Assembly (NCBI RefSeq): GCF_030169785.1
Contig: NZ_CP125854.1
Location: forward strand, 62,001-126,000
Direction of reading: 5' to 3'
Source of the DNA: Bdellovibrio sp. 22V
GTDB lineage: Bacteria; Bdellovibrionota; Bdellovibrionia; Bdellovibrionales; Bdellovibrionaceae
DNA: 64,000 nucleotides
Shown here: in pieces, positions 34,987 to 43,234 of the stretch
Layout of the letters: each line of letters begins with the position of its first letter
Numbering within the stretch: the stretch's first letter is position 1
Program-made: the position numbers and the translations under genes
The notes under the pieces: model-generated
Seen by the model: the letters and a program-made list of their open reading frames with translations, nothing else
Told to the model about the DNA's origin: nothing
Database searches by the model: none

Positions 34987-35964
34987 GTGACAATTGAAAA
35001 ATTCCTCTCCTTCTGGAGTCAGTACAATACCGCTATCATTGAGGGCCTCGTTGCTCTTATCATTTTGCTCTCGCTTTACTTAGCGTATCGTGGTTTTTTC
35101 GCGAAGAAATCAAAGGATGCGGGCGCTGAAAACGGCTCTAATTTAGATACGGCTCAGCTTGAGAAAACTCTGCAAAAGATTCTCGACAATCAATCTGCAG
35201 GCGGCGGTGGTAAAGCCTCGCGTAGCGGTGCGGGCGAAGATCTTGGTATGGATGTGGACTTGGATGCGATGGAGCGCGCGCCAATGGGTGGTGAAGGCTC
35301 GCAAGGCGAAGTTTCTGGAGCTGCGGCTGAAGAGGTGTCTCAACTGCGTGTTTCATTAACAGACAGCCAGAAAAAAGTGGAAACTCTGCAAGCACAGTTG
35401 AAGGACGCTCTTCAACAAGTCGAGATCGCGACGGCGGCAGGATCCGTGGCTTCCGGTGAAGGCATCGGTTCCAAAGAAAAAGAGGAACTGACGGGCAAAG
35501 TGCGTGATCTTGAAGCGCGTTTGGCAGAATACGAAATCATCAGTGAAGATATCGCCGATCTTTCTCGTTATCGTGAAGAAAATGAAGATCTTAAAAAACA
35601 ATTGGATGCTTTGAAGGCAGGGGGAGCTCCCGCAGCGCAAGCTGAGGCTCCCGTTGTAACACCGGCTCCAGAACCGACTCCGCAAGAAGAAGTCGCGGCT
35701 GAGCCCGCACTTGAACCTGCGCAAGTTCCGGTTGTGGATGCAGTTCCAACTCCAGAACCTCCGGCTCCAGCAACAGAATCTGCCGCGAGTGATATCATTG
35801 ACGATGAATTGATGCGTGAGTTTGCAGCGGCGGTTGAAGGTCAGAAAGCTTTAGACCAAGCGGCAACCAAAGCGGGCAGCGGCACTGAAACAGCGGAAAA
35901 ATCAGGAGATGAAACCAATCAACTCATGAATGAGTTTGAAAACTTCGTTTCGAAGAAGGGTTAG
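34987..35964 (+). CDS. Membrane-anchored coiled-coil protein with Pro/Glu-rich C-terminus
   Basis: 325 residues from a GTG start. One N-terminal membrane helix (AIIEGLVALIILLSLYLAYRGFF) is followed by a polar linker, a coiled coil (about 120-205: LRVSLTDSQKKVETLQAQL...), a Pro/Ala/Glu-rich segment (APVVTPAPEPTPQEE...), and a short conserved-looking end ELMREFAAAVEGQ...NQLMNEFENFVSKKG in which LM(R/N)EF is repeated. No known family. Six bases upstream of the HEAT-repeat gene, so probably one operon. Confidence 0.7.
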   Translation: MTIEKFLSFWSQYNTAIIEGLVALIILLSLYLAYRGFFAKKSKDAGAENGSNLDTAQLEKTLQKILDNQSAGGGGKASRSGAGEDLGMDVDLDAMERAPMGGEGSQGEVSGAAAEEVSQLRVSLTDSQKKVETLQAQLKDALQQVEIATAAGSVASGEGIGSKEKEELTGKVRDLEARLAEYEIISEDIADLSRYREENEDLKKQLDALKAGGAPAAQAEAPVVTPAPEPTPQEEVAAEPALEPAQVPVVDAVPTPEPPAPATESAASDIIDDELMREFAAAVEGQKALDQAATKAGSGTETAEKSGDETNQLMNEFENFVSKKG

Positions 35965-35970
35965 TACGTT

Positions 35971-36705
35971 ATGCAAAAGATTCTTTTTGGTACGTGTGTT
36001 GTTGTCGCACTTTCTTCAAGCGCTTTCGCAGCTCCTTCAAAACCTTCATCCAGTACTTTAAGTTCAGCGATTGAAGTTCTTAAATTGCCTACTGAAAACC
36101 GCCGCATGGTGGTCCAGTCTCAAGGCGAAAAACATTATCCTCAATTTGTTTCTTTGGCTTTTAATGAAGCGCAACCGATGAACGTGCGCTGGCGTGCGGT
36201 GATGGCTTTGGCGGAAGCACGCGGTGAAAAAGCGACGCCCGATTTGATGAAGGCGGCGACACATAATCAGTGGTACATGCGCAATGCTGCGCTTGTGGCG
36301 CTAGCGGAAGTAAATCCTTCACAGGCTGAAAAGACCGCGCAAAAACTTTTAAAAGATAAAGCGCTTGTGATTCGTTCTGCGGCGGTGGATGTTTTGCAAA
36401 AAAGTTCTGCGCCGGAAGTTCGTGATCTTTTGTGGGAAGAACTCAATCAAAAGTACAATTTCAAAAACGAGCAATCCCTCTGGATTCGTCATCAAATCGT
36501 GCAGGTTCTTGCAAGCAAGCCTTTAGATCGCGAAGCCAAAATCTTTGCCCAACTTCTTTCCGACAAAGACCCGCGAGTGCAAATGCCGGCGGTTCGTGGT
36601 TTAGAAAAACTCACAGGAGTTAAACTCGGTGTAGGTTCTATGAAACAGTCTGCTTTGGTCGGTATGTGGAGAGACTACGTTAAAAAAGAAAAGCTGGAGT
36701 TTTAG
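35971..36705 (+). CDS. Secreted HEAT-repeat protein
   Basis: 244 residues with a signal peptide (MQKILFGTCVVVALSSSAFA). The mature protein is a series of HEAT-like helical pairs: VRWRAVMALAEARGEKATPDLMKA, WYMRNAALVALAEVNPSQAEKTA, LVIRSAAVDVLQKSSAPEVRDLL and PRVQMPAVRGLEKLTG. Such scaffolds bind partner proteins, here in the periplasm. Follows the coiled-coil membrane protein closely, so the two may act together. The stop overlaps that of the convergent lipoprotein gene (TTAG). Confidence 0.82.
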   Translation: MQKILFGTCVVVALSSSAFAAPSKPSSSTLSSAIEVLKLPTENRRMVVQSQGEKHYPQFVSLAFNEAQPMNVRWRAVMALAEARGEKATPDLMKAATHNQWYMRNAALVALAEVNPSQAEKTAQKLLKDKALVIRSAAVDVLQKSSAPEVRDLLWEELNQKYNFKNEQSLWIRHQIVQVLASKPLDREAKIFAQLLSDKDPRVQMPAVRGLEKLTGVKLGVGSMKQSALVGMWRDYVKKEKLEF

Positions 36706-37217
36706 AATCCAGCTCTTTTAAGGGCGTCATTAACGATCAATTCCCGTTCGATGCGATAGAAGATGATCTTTTCTTCAAGTCCGTCGGACTCCATCGGTTC
36801 TGGTTCAGAAAAGAAATCTCTTAAAATTTCCATTTTCTTGTCGATCGTCACACGCACGGATTCGCGACCGTCGGCTTTCCCGCGTGCGAAGGTCATCGTA
36901 ATACGATAACGAATGCCACTTGAAGGCGGGCGTTGTTCATTCGGCGGCAACCAACCATCAAGACCTTTGATATACTCGGTTTCAATTATGCCTGTGTCTT
37001 GGTTTTCATTAGAGATAGGATATTTCAGAACAGCGTGCGCCGCTCTCCAAACGGAGTCGTAACTCGCAAAGAAGACTTTTTGTTTGGTGATTTGCCCCAT
37101 ACGGGCGTGAGCGGAAGGCTTTTTGTCGAACAAGCTGCACCCAAAAAGAGTGCAGCCTGTGATAATCACAAGTCCAAGAAGGATTTTTCTAGAAAGCGAT
37201 TGAGCTGTGTGTGACAT
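36702..37217 (-). CDS. Lipoprotein of unknown function, possibly helix-grip fold
   Basis: 171 residues. The signal IILLGLVIITGCTLFGC-like stretch (LLGLVIITGCTLFGC) ends at a lipobox Cys. The mature part reads KVFFASYDSVWRAAHAVLK...GIIETEYIKGLDGW, a pattern seen in BamC-like and other helix-grip lipoproteins (DxVWxA near the start, then a TGxIxT strand). That link is a suggestion. ATG 37217 is used; a TTG at 37232 is possible. The start lies inside the 3' end of the upstream gene (29-base overlap), so they are probably coupled. Confidence 0.65.
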   Translation of the reverse strand: MSHTAQSLSRKILLGLVIITGCTLFGCSLFDKKPSAHARMGQITKQKVFFASYDSVWRAAHAVLKYPISNENQDTGIIETEYIKGLDGWLPPNEQRPPSSGIRYRITMTFARGKADGRESVRVTIDKKMEILRDFFSEPEPMESDGLEEKIIFYRIERELIVNDALKRAGF

Positions 37218-38631
37218 GTGTTGCGGCTTCAATCATAGCAGGTCCAACCGGTGCTTGTGAAGCAGTTTGGGAGCCGACAAAGTTCACTTCCCAACGTTTT
37301 TTGCCTGTCACTGCAGAGTCATTCGGCCATTGGGGCAGTTTCATGCGCTCAATCCAGTTCTGAGCGTACACTTCCCACTGAGGCTGAAGGATCTTCACTT
37401 TCGCAGACCCCTGAACAACTTCTTCCTCTTTTGTGAGGATCGAGTACGTCGCGATCGGATTTACACCTGTGATCGTGTTGAACTTCGGCATCAAGATCTC
37501 GCCATCAGCTGCCATTGTTGGATCTGGGATGAGAGGAAGCATTGTCGGAGCAGTTCCGTTAGAGAACGGAAGAAGTGTCACAGACATGCGGTCTCCGCCA
37601 TTTTTCAATTCTGCTGTTTTCTTAAGCACGCCCAGAACGAAAGGCTCTGCCCCTGGCAATGTGTTCAAGTTCATTTTTTGGTTCGCTGCGATCTTCTTCA
37701 CGTCTGTTGGGATCATGTAGCCAGATTGGTTCGCAACACCGACAGCAAGGAAAAGCTCATCCCCGCGTAGGCTTGGAGCCGTGATCGATTTTGCCTCTGT
37801 GAAGTTCAACTCACGAGTGGGCATGTCGAGTTTTGTTTGACCGGATTTCACGTCGATGTCGCGGATCGCTCCACCGTTGATTTTGAAATCGTTGATCAAT
37901 TCATAAAACTCCGCGCCACCGCGAAGAGCGTCGACTGTCGATTTAAACGGGAAACGACCGCGCGCCGCAAAGACGCGATTCACACCGGATTGTCCGTAAT
38001 AAATACGATAGGTCGGTTTGTCCAAAGTGATTGTGAAAAGAGCGTACTTCTCTCTTTGCTCTGGCAAAGAAATGTTTGCTGGCACGTCGATGTCTTGGCC
38101 GACAGCTGTGATGCGATCGCTTTGCGGGCTGATCACGTTATCGATGCTGAACGCCAACATATCTAGTTTAGTGAATGCCGGCATCACGAGACCGAAATCA
38201 ACGAAGCCGTCTTTATCTTGAACGGGAAGGCCGGAAGTTCCGCCTTTGACTTCAAATTGCGTTTTTGAAGGAGCACGACGCAATTTAACCGTCAAGGCGC
38301 CGGGCTCTTGTGACAAATAAGTCGCACGGATGTAGCCCGGAGCTTGGATTGTCACGGCTTGAGCATCCACCCAACCTGCTGGAATTTCGATTTGTCCTTG
38401 GGCATCTGTGGTCAGGAAGTTGCCTGAAAAAGGAGCATTGAGAGCGTCGCCGATCAAGATTTGAGCACCTGCGATCGGTTGATCTTCGATGTTTTTGATC
38501 GTGATTACGTTGGTTTCTTGCATCCAGAAGAACCCTGAGATGCCATTTTCGCTTGGTTTCTTCGGTTTATCCGCCTTAGAACAGCCGGCTAGTAGCGCTG
38601 GCACAGCCAGTGCCATCATCAGTTTTTTCAT
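37189..38631 (-). CDS. Lipoprotein with carboxypeptidase-regulatory-like domain
   Basis: 480 residues. Lipobox LLAGC at the end of MKKLMMALAVPALLAGC. The N-terminal domain (VITIKNIEDQPIAGAQILIGD...TTDAQGQIEIPAGW...IQAPGYIRATYL) has the pattern of CarboxypepD_reg/transthyretin-like beta sandwiches. The rest is beta-rich and unknown. GGAGGGGG lies before the ATG. A minus-strand TATAAT (38736-38741) about 105 bases upstream is a likely -10 box. The gene overlaps the next lipoprotein gene, so two lipoproteins are made together. Confidence 0.75.
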   Translation of the reverse strand: MKKLMMALAVPALLAGCSKADKPKKPSENGISGFFWMQETNVITIKNIEDQPIAGAQILIGDALNAPFSGNFLTTDAQGQIEIPAGWVDAQAVTIQAPGYIRATYLSQEPGALTVKLRRAPSKTQFEVKGGTSGLPVQDKDGFVDFGLVMPAFTKLDMLAFSIDNVISPQSDRITAVGQDIDVPANISLPEQREKYALFTITLDKPTYRIYYGQSGVNRVFAARGRFPFKSTVDALRGGAEFYELINDFKINGGAIRDIDVKSGQTKLDMPTRELNFTEAKSITAPSLRGDELFLAVGVANQSGYMIPTDVKKIAANQKMNLNTLPGAEPFVLGVLKKTAELKNGGDRMSVTLLPFSNGTAPTMLPLIPDPTMAADGEILMPKFNTITGVNPIATYSILTKEEEVVQGSAKVKILQPQWEVYAQNWIERMKLPQWPNDSAVTGKKRWEVNFVGSQTASQAPVGPAMIEAATHVTHSSIAF

Positions 38632-38756
38632 TAATTCCCCCTCCGTGGTTTTCTTAACTCATCTGTCATTGCATTTCGGAAGAGTCGGCAGGTCAAGACC
38701 TAAGGCGAGGAAAATCCGGAATATTTAATTTTCGCATTATAACGCAAAGCCCATTA

Positions 38757-38785
38757 TTGACTTACTGCGCTCCAACAATTAAAAA
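38757..38785 (+). promoter_or_regulatory. Possible promoter of tRNA-Met
   Basis: TTGACT (38757-38762), 17-base spacer, TAAAAA (38780-38785). Transcription would begin about 50 bases before the tRNA and run through the degenerate repeat. Confidence 0.4.
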
Positions 38786-38802
38786 TCCTGTCTCACGCAT
38801 AT

Positions 38803-38826
38803 GGTGCCTGGTTCTTTTATCTGGCA
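38803..38826 (+). repeat. Degenerate GGTGCCTG repeat, copy 3
   Basis: GGTGCCTGGTTCTTTTATCT followed by GGCA matches the left arm of copy 2 (GGTGCCTGGTTCTTTTTTCT) except for one base. No second arm is seen, so it does not form a hairpin here. Confidence 0.65.
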
Positions 38827-38843
38827 ACATAGCGTTACTGTGT

Positions 38844-38920
<77 letters not shown>

Positions 38921-38940
38921 AATTTTTCTAAAAATAAAAA

Positions 38941-38965
38941 AGGCAGCCAACGTGCTGCCTTTTTT
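38941..38965 (+). terminator. Terminator after tRNA-Met
   Basis: AGGCAGC and GCTGCCT pair around CAACGT, with A-run before and T-run after. Confidence 0.88.
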
Positions 38966-39051
38966 ATTTTTACAGATCTGGCCGCGAACGGCGAACTTGC
39001 AACTAATCTCGAACCTCGCGGTTCATGGCCCCAGCAGGAAGCTAGCGCCAG

Positions 39052-39083
39052 GGTGCCGGAGGCAGTGCGAAGCACCGAGGGCC
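39052..39083. repeat. GC-rich repeat family B, third copy
   Basis: Reverse complement reads CCCTCGGTGCTTCGCACTG then CCTCCGGCACC, close to 16227-16258 (CCCTTCGGTGCTTCGGCACTG...CCGG). GTGC-GAA-GCAC can form a short hairpin. Confidence 0.5.
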
Positions 39084-39190
39084 CGGACGGCCCGAGCCCC
39101 ACTCCGCTCTCGCACTACTCAAAATTTTCTTCCCAACAAAAGTGACTCTTTCATTTTCTTCGCGCGGCTTTTCCTGCTAGCATTTTCCAC

Positions 39191-39631
39191 ATGCGTAACA
39201 TGAAAATTAAAAACCTAACCATTCTCGCGACTATATTATTCCTCCAACCCATGTTGAACGAAGGCTCCGTCGCTCACGCAAAAAGAAAATCCCCACCTAA
39301 AGCTTACAGCTTTATCGCCGAAGGGGGAAAAGCTTCTCAAGGTGAGTGCGACGGTGAACGCAAAATCCCGCGTTTGAAACGTTTGAAGGAATTCGCAAAA
39401 GCCGGCTCCTACATGGGCTCCGAGTTGCAAGAACCTGAACTCAAGGGAAAAACCGACGAAGAAATGTGGAAGCACTTCTTCAGAGCGAAAGCCTCTTGTA
39501 ACGCAGTTCTGGCAAAAACTCCTTCCGCTTTGGAAGAAGCAACATTGACGACAACAAAAAAAGACATTCCGCCAGAGCCTGAAGAATCAGAAGAAGAAAC
39601 GGCTCCAACAGAAGGCCCAGACTCCGAATAG
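39191..39631 (+). CDS. Secreted protein of unknown function with acidic C-terminus
   Basis: 146 residues. Signal peptide up to about AHA (residue 30). The mature part is basic in the middle (CDGERKIPRLKRLKEFAKAGSYMG) with two Cys, and ends in an acidic, Pro/Glu-rich tail (EPEESEEETAPTEGPDSE). No family recognised. An in-frame ATG at 39200 would shorten the N-terminus by three residues. The GST gene starts 10 bases after the stop, so the two are probably co-transcribed. Confidence 0.6.
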   Translation: MRNMKIKNLTILATILFLQPMLNEGSVAHAKRKSPPKAYSFIAEGGKASQGECDGERKIPRLKRLKEFAKAGSYMGSELQEPELKGKTDEEMWKHFFRAKASCNAVLAKTPSALEEATLTTTKKDIPPEPEESEEETAPTEGPDSE

Positions 39632-39640
39632 GGAAGTAAG

Positions 39641-40306
39641 ATGCTAAAAGTATATGTCTTCAAATCACTACCGCCGTTTCTTTGGGGCTACACTCGCGAC
39701 ATCCGCGCCATGTGGGCTCTAGAAGAGTGCGGAATCCCGTACGAAACTGTCGGCCTCGATTGCGGACCAAACGGTCTTCAGGATGAAACGTGGTTTGAAG
39801 AGCTGAATCCTTTTAAGCAAGTGCCAACGATCGATGACGACGGATATGTTTTAACAGAGTCGGGTGCGATCCTTCTTTATCTTGCAGAGAAATCAGGAAA
39901 GCTGATTCCTTCGGATCTGCAGGGACGCGCTCAGGTGTATCGTTGGTTGATTACATCTTTAAATAATATCGAACCGTTTGCGCTACCGATTTTCTTTGCC
40001 GATCTTCAAGGTGATTCGAATCCGCCTATGAAGGCACTGCGCCCGTGGCACGTTGGAATACTCGATCGCTTTTTCCCGGCGATTGATCAAATGCTAAAGA
40101 CCCAACCATTTGTGACGGGGACTGAGTTTACTGTCGCGGATATTGCTTTGACGGGTGTACTGCGGGAGCTTCGTAAAACAGAAATTCTACGTCAGTATCC
40201 GAACATCGAGAACTACCGCCGCCGCTGCGAAGAACGACCGGCGTTTGTGAAGGTTCTTAATGCTTACGAAGACCGCCTTGGTATCGCGCGTGGAAGCGCG
40301 CGGTAG
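39641..40306 (+). CDS. Glutathione S-transferase family protein
   Basis: 221 residues. The thioredoxin-like N-terminal domain has YTRDIRAMWALEECGIPYETVGLD, the cis-Pro motif QVPTIDDDGYVLTESGAILLYLAEKSG (Glu-Ser binds the glutathione gamma-glutamyl group), and the helical C-terminal domain contains FVTGTEFTVADIALTGVLREL with the conserved N-capping Asp. Likely cytoplasmic detoxification. The catalytic residue and substrate class are not fixed by sequence. Last gene before the A+T-rich block. Confidence 0.9.
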   Translation: MLKVYVFKSLPPFLWGYTRDIRAMWALEECGIPYETVGLDCGPNGLQDETWFEELNPFKQVPTIDDDGYVLTESGAILLYLAEKSGKLIPSDLQGRAQVYRWLITSLNNIEPFALPIFFADLQGDSNPPMKALRPWHVGILDRFFPAIDQMLKTQPFVTGTEFTVADIALTGVLRELRKTEILRQYPNIENYRRRCEERPAFVKVLNAYEDRLGIARGSAR

Positions 40307-40365
40307 ATAAAAGTGCAAGGTAATTGATATGTGTTACTAGTCCGAAATAGAGTCATACCATTTGA

Positions 40366-41964
40366 TTATGCAGCTTTTTTCGGTTCTCTTTGGGAAATTG
40401 CTAAGCTTTCTCGATACTCTTTCGCTTCGGCGGTCATGGTCCAATGAACACTTATCCCCATTTCTTCAATAACTTTTCTTAATTCAGCAATCTTCACTTT
40501 AAAAAATTCTTTGCGTGGATTTACGCGGTTGACTTGATGTGAAGAGAAGCGTCGATGCAACTCTTTTTCGAGAGCCGGAGCATCTTCATTCAGAATCATC
40601 GCATGTACGTCGAAATCAAAAGGAACACTTGCATCTCCAAGTTCATCAATTCTGTCTTGGGGGTCTAATCTTCGAGTTAAGCCTATCTTTATGACTTCTT
40701 CGCCGAATGAACCAACGTTAGAAATTATATAAACGTGACCCGTTTTAGTTTGCTGCGCCATTGAGAGTGCTCTCTGATTCTTTTCTTCCGTTTCTTTTAA
40801 TTTAAGTTCTAACTCGCGCAGTTTTTCCTCATATTTAATTCGTTGTTTTTCGCTCGCTGATTCGAGATCCTGTCGAGCTTTATCCATTGCTTTGGAGAGT
40901 GTCTCTTCTTCTTTCTGAGCTTCTTTGATGGCTTTTTCGTAGTCGCGAGCAGCTTTTTCTTCTTCGCGTATTTGCTCTCGAATTCTTCTCTGTTCTTCTT
41001 TGTCTCTATCTTTTAGTGCCTGAACCGTGCACGCCCATTTAAGCTCTTCAAGGCGAGCGGTAAGATATAGGTCCGTTATTTTGGCATCTCGAAACGCTCT
41101 TCCATTAAAATTGACGGTTTGAAATGCGTCGTGGATGCGTTGTTGTAGAGTTCCGTAGTTATCCTTTTTAACGGTTGAGAGAATTGTGTCTACTTTTCCA
41201 TTAAAAGCGTCTAAAACGAAATTAATAGCCGTTTCTTTGCGATTTGTTTCCACATATTCGCATGTCGCGGCTGTGTCATTTTTAATCATTGCTCGAGTCA
41301 TTTCTCTTGCACGTTTCAGTTCATTTCCAGCGTCTGTATGGGAATAGTCTTCAGCAAGGCCATCTATTAAGCTAAATGTAGGGATCAAGAATCGGTCCCC
41401 ATAGCCTTCGATAATGTTTTTCATGGCAATGGCTGTTCGCTCATAAGATTCAGCCTTATCTTTTGCATCCAATGCATCAGAAGCAATTTTTCTAGCTTCC
41501 TGATTTGCTCTTTCAATTATCAGCTTTGCATTGTTATTTGCGTCAGCGAGAATTTGATTGTTGCGAAGCTGAACCTGCTTGGTAGATTCCTTTGCCGAAG
41601 TAACAATAGAATCAGCTTCTTCTTTAGCTTTTGTAGATAGAAGAAAAAGAGCATGTTGTTCGTTTTTGATTCGAGAATCTTCCCGTTGTCTAAGTTCAAA
41701 AATTTCTGTTTCAGCTTTTGTTCTAAGTTCTTCGATATGACTTTCTACATCCTGAATTTCTTGATAACGAGAAAGTTGCGAGAGTTTTTCCTCAAGGACC
41801 TTCTTTTCGGACGTCAGTTTTTCTGCAGTTGAAAATATTGTTGAGTTTTGCTCTCTGAGGAGGCTGTTTTCGTTTCTTACAGAAGATAGTTCTCGTTTTT
41901 TTTTGAAGAATAGAAAGGCAGTATATGATAACAGAGCAGTTAAGCCCAAGACTAACATTGTCAT
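40366..41964 (-). CDS. DUF4041 / T5orf172 (GIY-YIG-like) protein with N-terminal membrane anchor
   Basis: 532 residues. N-terminal helix (MTMLVLGLTALLSYTAFLFF), a coiled coil (about 25-160), the DUF4041 middle domain (RIHDAFQTVNFNGRAFRDAKIT...), a second coiled coil, and a C-terminal T5orf172/MUG113 domain: GHVYIISNVGSFGEEVIKIGLTRR, then DPQDRIDELGDASVPFDFDVH and RKEFFKV. The T5orf172 fold is related to GIY-YIG nucleases, and the family occurs on phages, plasmids and islands. A nuclease role is inferred. It is the right-hand gene of a leftward set in the A+T-rich block. Confidence 0.88.
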   Translation of the reverse strand: MTMLVLGLTALLSYTAFLFFKKKRELSSVRNENSLLREQNSTIFSTAEKLTSEKKVLEEKLSQLSRYQEIQDVESHIEELRTKAETEIFELRQREDSRIKNEQHALFLLSTKAKEEADSIVTSAKESTKQVQLRNNQILADANNNAKLIIERANQEARKIASDALDAKDKAESYERTAIAMKNIIEGYGDRFLIPTFSLIDGLAEDYSHTDAGNELKRAREMTRAMIKNDTAATCEYVETNRKETAINFVLDAFNGKVDTILSTVKKDNYGTLQQRIHDAFQTVNFNGRAFRDAKITDLYLTARLEELKWACTVQALKDRDKEEQRRIREQIREEEKAARDYEKAIKEAQKEEETLSKAMDKARQDLESASEKQRIKYEEKLRELELKLKETEEKNQRALSMAQQTKTGHVYIISNVGSFGEEVIKIGLTRRLDPQDRIDELGDASVPFDFDVHAMILNEDAPALEKELHRRFSSHQVNRVNPRKEFFKVKIAELRKVIEEMGISVHWTMTAEAKEYRESLAISQREPKKAA

Positions 41965-42020
41965 AATTTATCCCGCTGAATGGTATATCTTGATTTTGAA
42001 TCAGTTATTAAAATCTAACT

Positions 42021-42281
42021 CTAATTGCAGCCGCAAGTCGGCGAATAGCTTCCGTCACAACATACGGCTCTCCCAAAAGAACATCCGCAGACACCTTTGT
42101 GATGAGAGCAACATCCACTTCGCTCAGCTTCTGAATTTGTAGACGTTCTGGTTGTGGGTGCCATATTGGTGGCTGTCGCTACTTTGCGAAGAATAGGTGA
42201 GATGACAAATGATTGTGGTTTGCAATCATTTGCAGACGCTGAAAGACTGAATAATACTGATACAAGTGCAATTTTAATCAT
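42021..42281 (-). CDS. Small secreted cysteine-rich protein
   Basis: 86 residues. Signal peptide (MIKIALVSVLFSLSASA), a Thr/Ser-rich linker, and a C-terminal Cys cluster GCCSHHKGVCGCSFGRAVCCDGSYSPTCGCN with eight Cys and two His, which could bind metal or form disulfides. Similar Cys-rich tails occur in small proteins of mobile elements (from memory, not checked). ATG 42281 has GGGA upstream; ATG 42293 is possible. 57 bases after the DUF4041 gene ends on the same strand order, so probably in the same transcript. Confidence 0.65.
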   Translation of the reverse strand: MIKIALVSVLFSLSASANDCKPQSFVISPILRKVATATNMAPTTRTSTNSEAERSGCCSHHKGVCGCSFGRAVCCDGSYSPTCGCN

Positions 42282-42301
42282 GGTAATTCCCATTTAATAC
42301 T

Positions 42302-42586
42302 TTATTTAGTGTAATCGCCGCTTTTGAAACCTACCCGAACTCGATCAATGATGATTTGGTCAGATTCGCTGTGGGTGGATTTAGTAACTTTTCCTGTCGT
42401 TTTTTTATTTTGGATTTCTATTCTTTTTTCTGGAGTTGATTTTTCTGAGCGCGATAGCAGAGAAGTCTTTTGTGCTGGTTTTATCGGCGGAGTTTCTTCT
42501 TTCTCGAGATGAGAAAGAAGAAACTTGCTTGGCAAAGATACTGCAACAGCAAACAGAAATGGTTTCAATCGAAAGAAATATTTCAT
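42302..42586 (-). CDS. Small protein with N-terminal hydrophobic segment, unknown
   Basis: 94 residues. Hydrophobic N-terminus (YFFRLKPFLFAVAVSLPSKFLL) that may be a signal peptide, then a Lys/Ser/Thr/Glu-rich, probably unstructured tail. No family recognised. It is placed 9 bases after the PH-domain gene and 20 before the Cys-rich gene on the same strand, which is the main support for it being real. Confidence 0.5.
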   Translation of the reverse strand: MKYFFRLKPFLFAVAVSLPSKFLLSHLEKEETPPIKPAQKTSLLSRSEKSTPEKRIEIQNKKTTGKVTKSTHSESDQIIIDRVRVGFKSGDYTK

Positions 42587-42595
42587 TTCTTTGTC

Positions 42596-43054
42596 CTAAG
42601 AAGCCTTGTGATTGCAGTGTTTACTTAAACATTCTCGAAAGATTTCGGGATTCACTATTCCTCGAATAGCATTTCCTTTATCATTTCCGGTTAGAATATT
42701 TAAACTACCAACGTCAAAAAGTCGTTCAATGAAGTTCTGTGAGAAAGCGATATCGTTAATTTTATTCAGAGGTACATCTGTCGCAGTTTTAGTGAGAATT
42801 CCTGTCTCAATATAAAGCCTTTGGTTGGTGATCAAATATTTTCTGGATTTGTTTTTAATAAACTTATAAATGATCGGGCTATATGCGATCAGAGCGAATA
42901 ACATTGGGGACGGTGCACGTTCGGATTTTTCAATGACGGTCATTAAGAAACCAGGGGTGCAGATGGCAGCCCAAAAGCCGGCCACTAAATAATCGGACCA
43001 ATGAAAGCTTGCACTCATTTTTACTTCTTCATTTTCTCTTAATTTAAAAGCCAT
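42596..43054 (-). CDS. Membrane protein with bacterial PH domain
   Basis: 152 residues. Two membrane helices (about 23-40 and 48-65) are followed by a bPH_2-type domain: KYLITNQRLYIETGILTKTATDVPLNKINDIAFSQNFIERLFDVGSLNIL, close to the YdbS/YdbT family pattern (the R-x-x-x-x-G-x-L-x-x and D-x-P-L-x-x-I motifs). Function of the family is unknown. It heads the leftward set of the A+T-rich block, divergent from 43235. Confidence 0.85.
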   Translation of the reverse strand: MAFKLRENEEVKMSASFHWSDYLVAGFWAAICTPGFLMTVIEKSERAPSPMLFALIAYSPIIYKFIKNKSRKYLITNQRLYIETGILTKTATDVPLNKINDIAFSQNFIERLFDVGSLNILTGNDKGNAIRGIVNPEIFRECLSKHCNHKAS

Positions 43055-43234
43055 TCCTAAATCCTCTCTTCGATGTGCATCGGTTGAACTTTCGTATATT
43101 TCGGTTTGTTTATAAAAATGTTTAGTTTGCCTTGGTTGTAAGCAGGCTTGTTCGGTTCTTAACAGATTTTTATCAAAATAATTTCACTAAACTAAAATCT
43201 ATGTTTTCCGAATAAAGTTGAATAAGGAGTTAAC

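Noticed and set aside
35568-35798. Ala/Gly/Ser-rich minus-strand frame
   Set aside because: Shadow of the Pro/Glu/Ala-rich segment of the coiled-coil protein.
38736-38741. TATAAT on the minus strand as promoter of the lipoprotein gene at 38631
   Set aside because: Good -10 box but no convincing -35 at the correct distance. Mentioned only in the gene entry.
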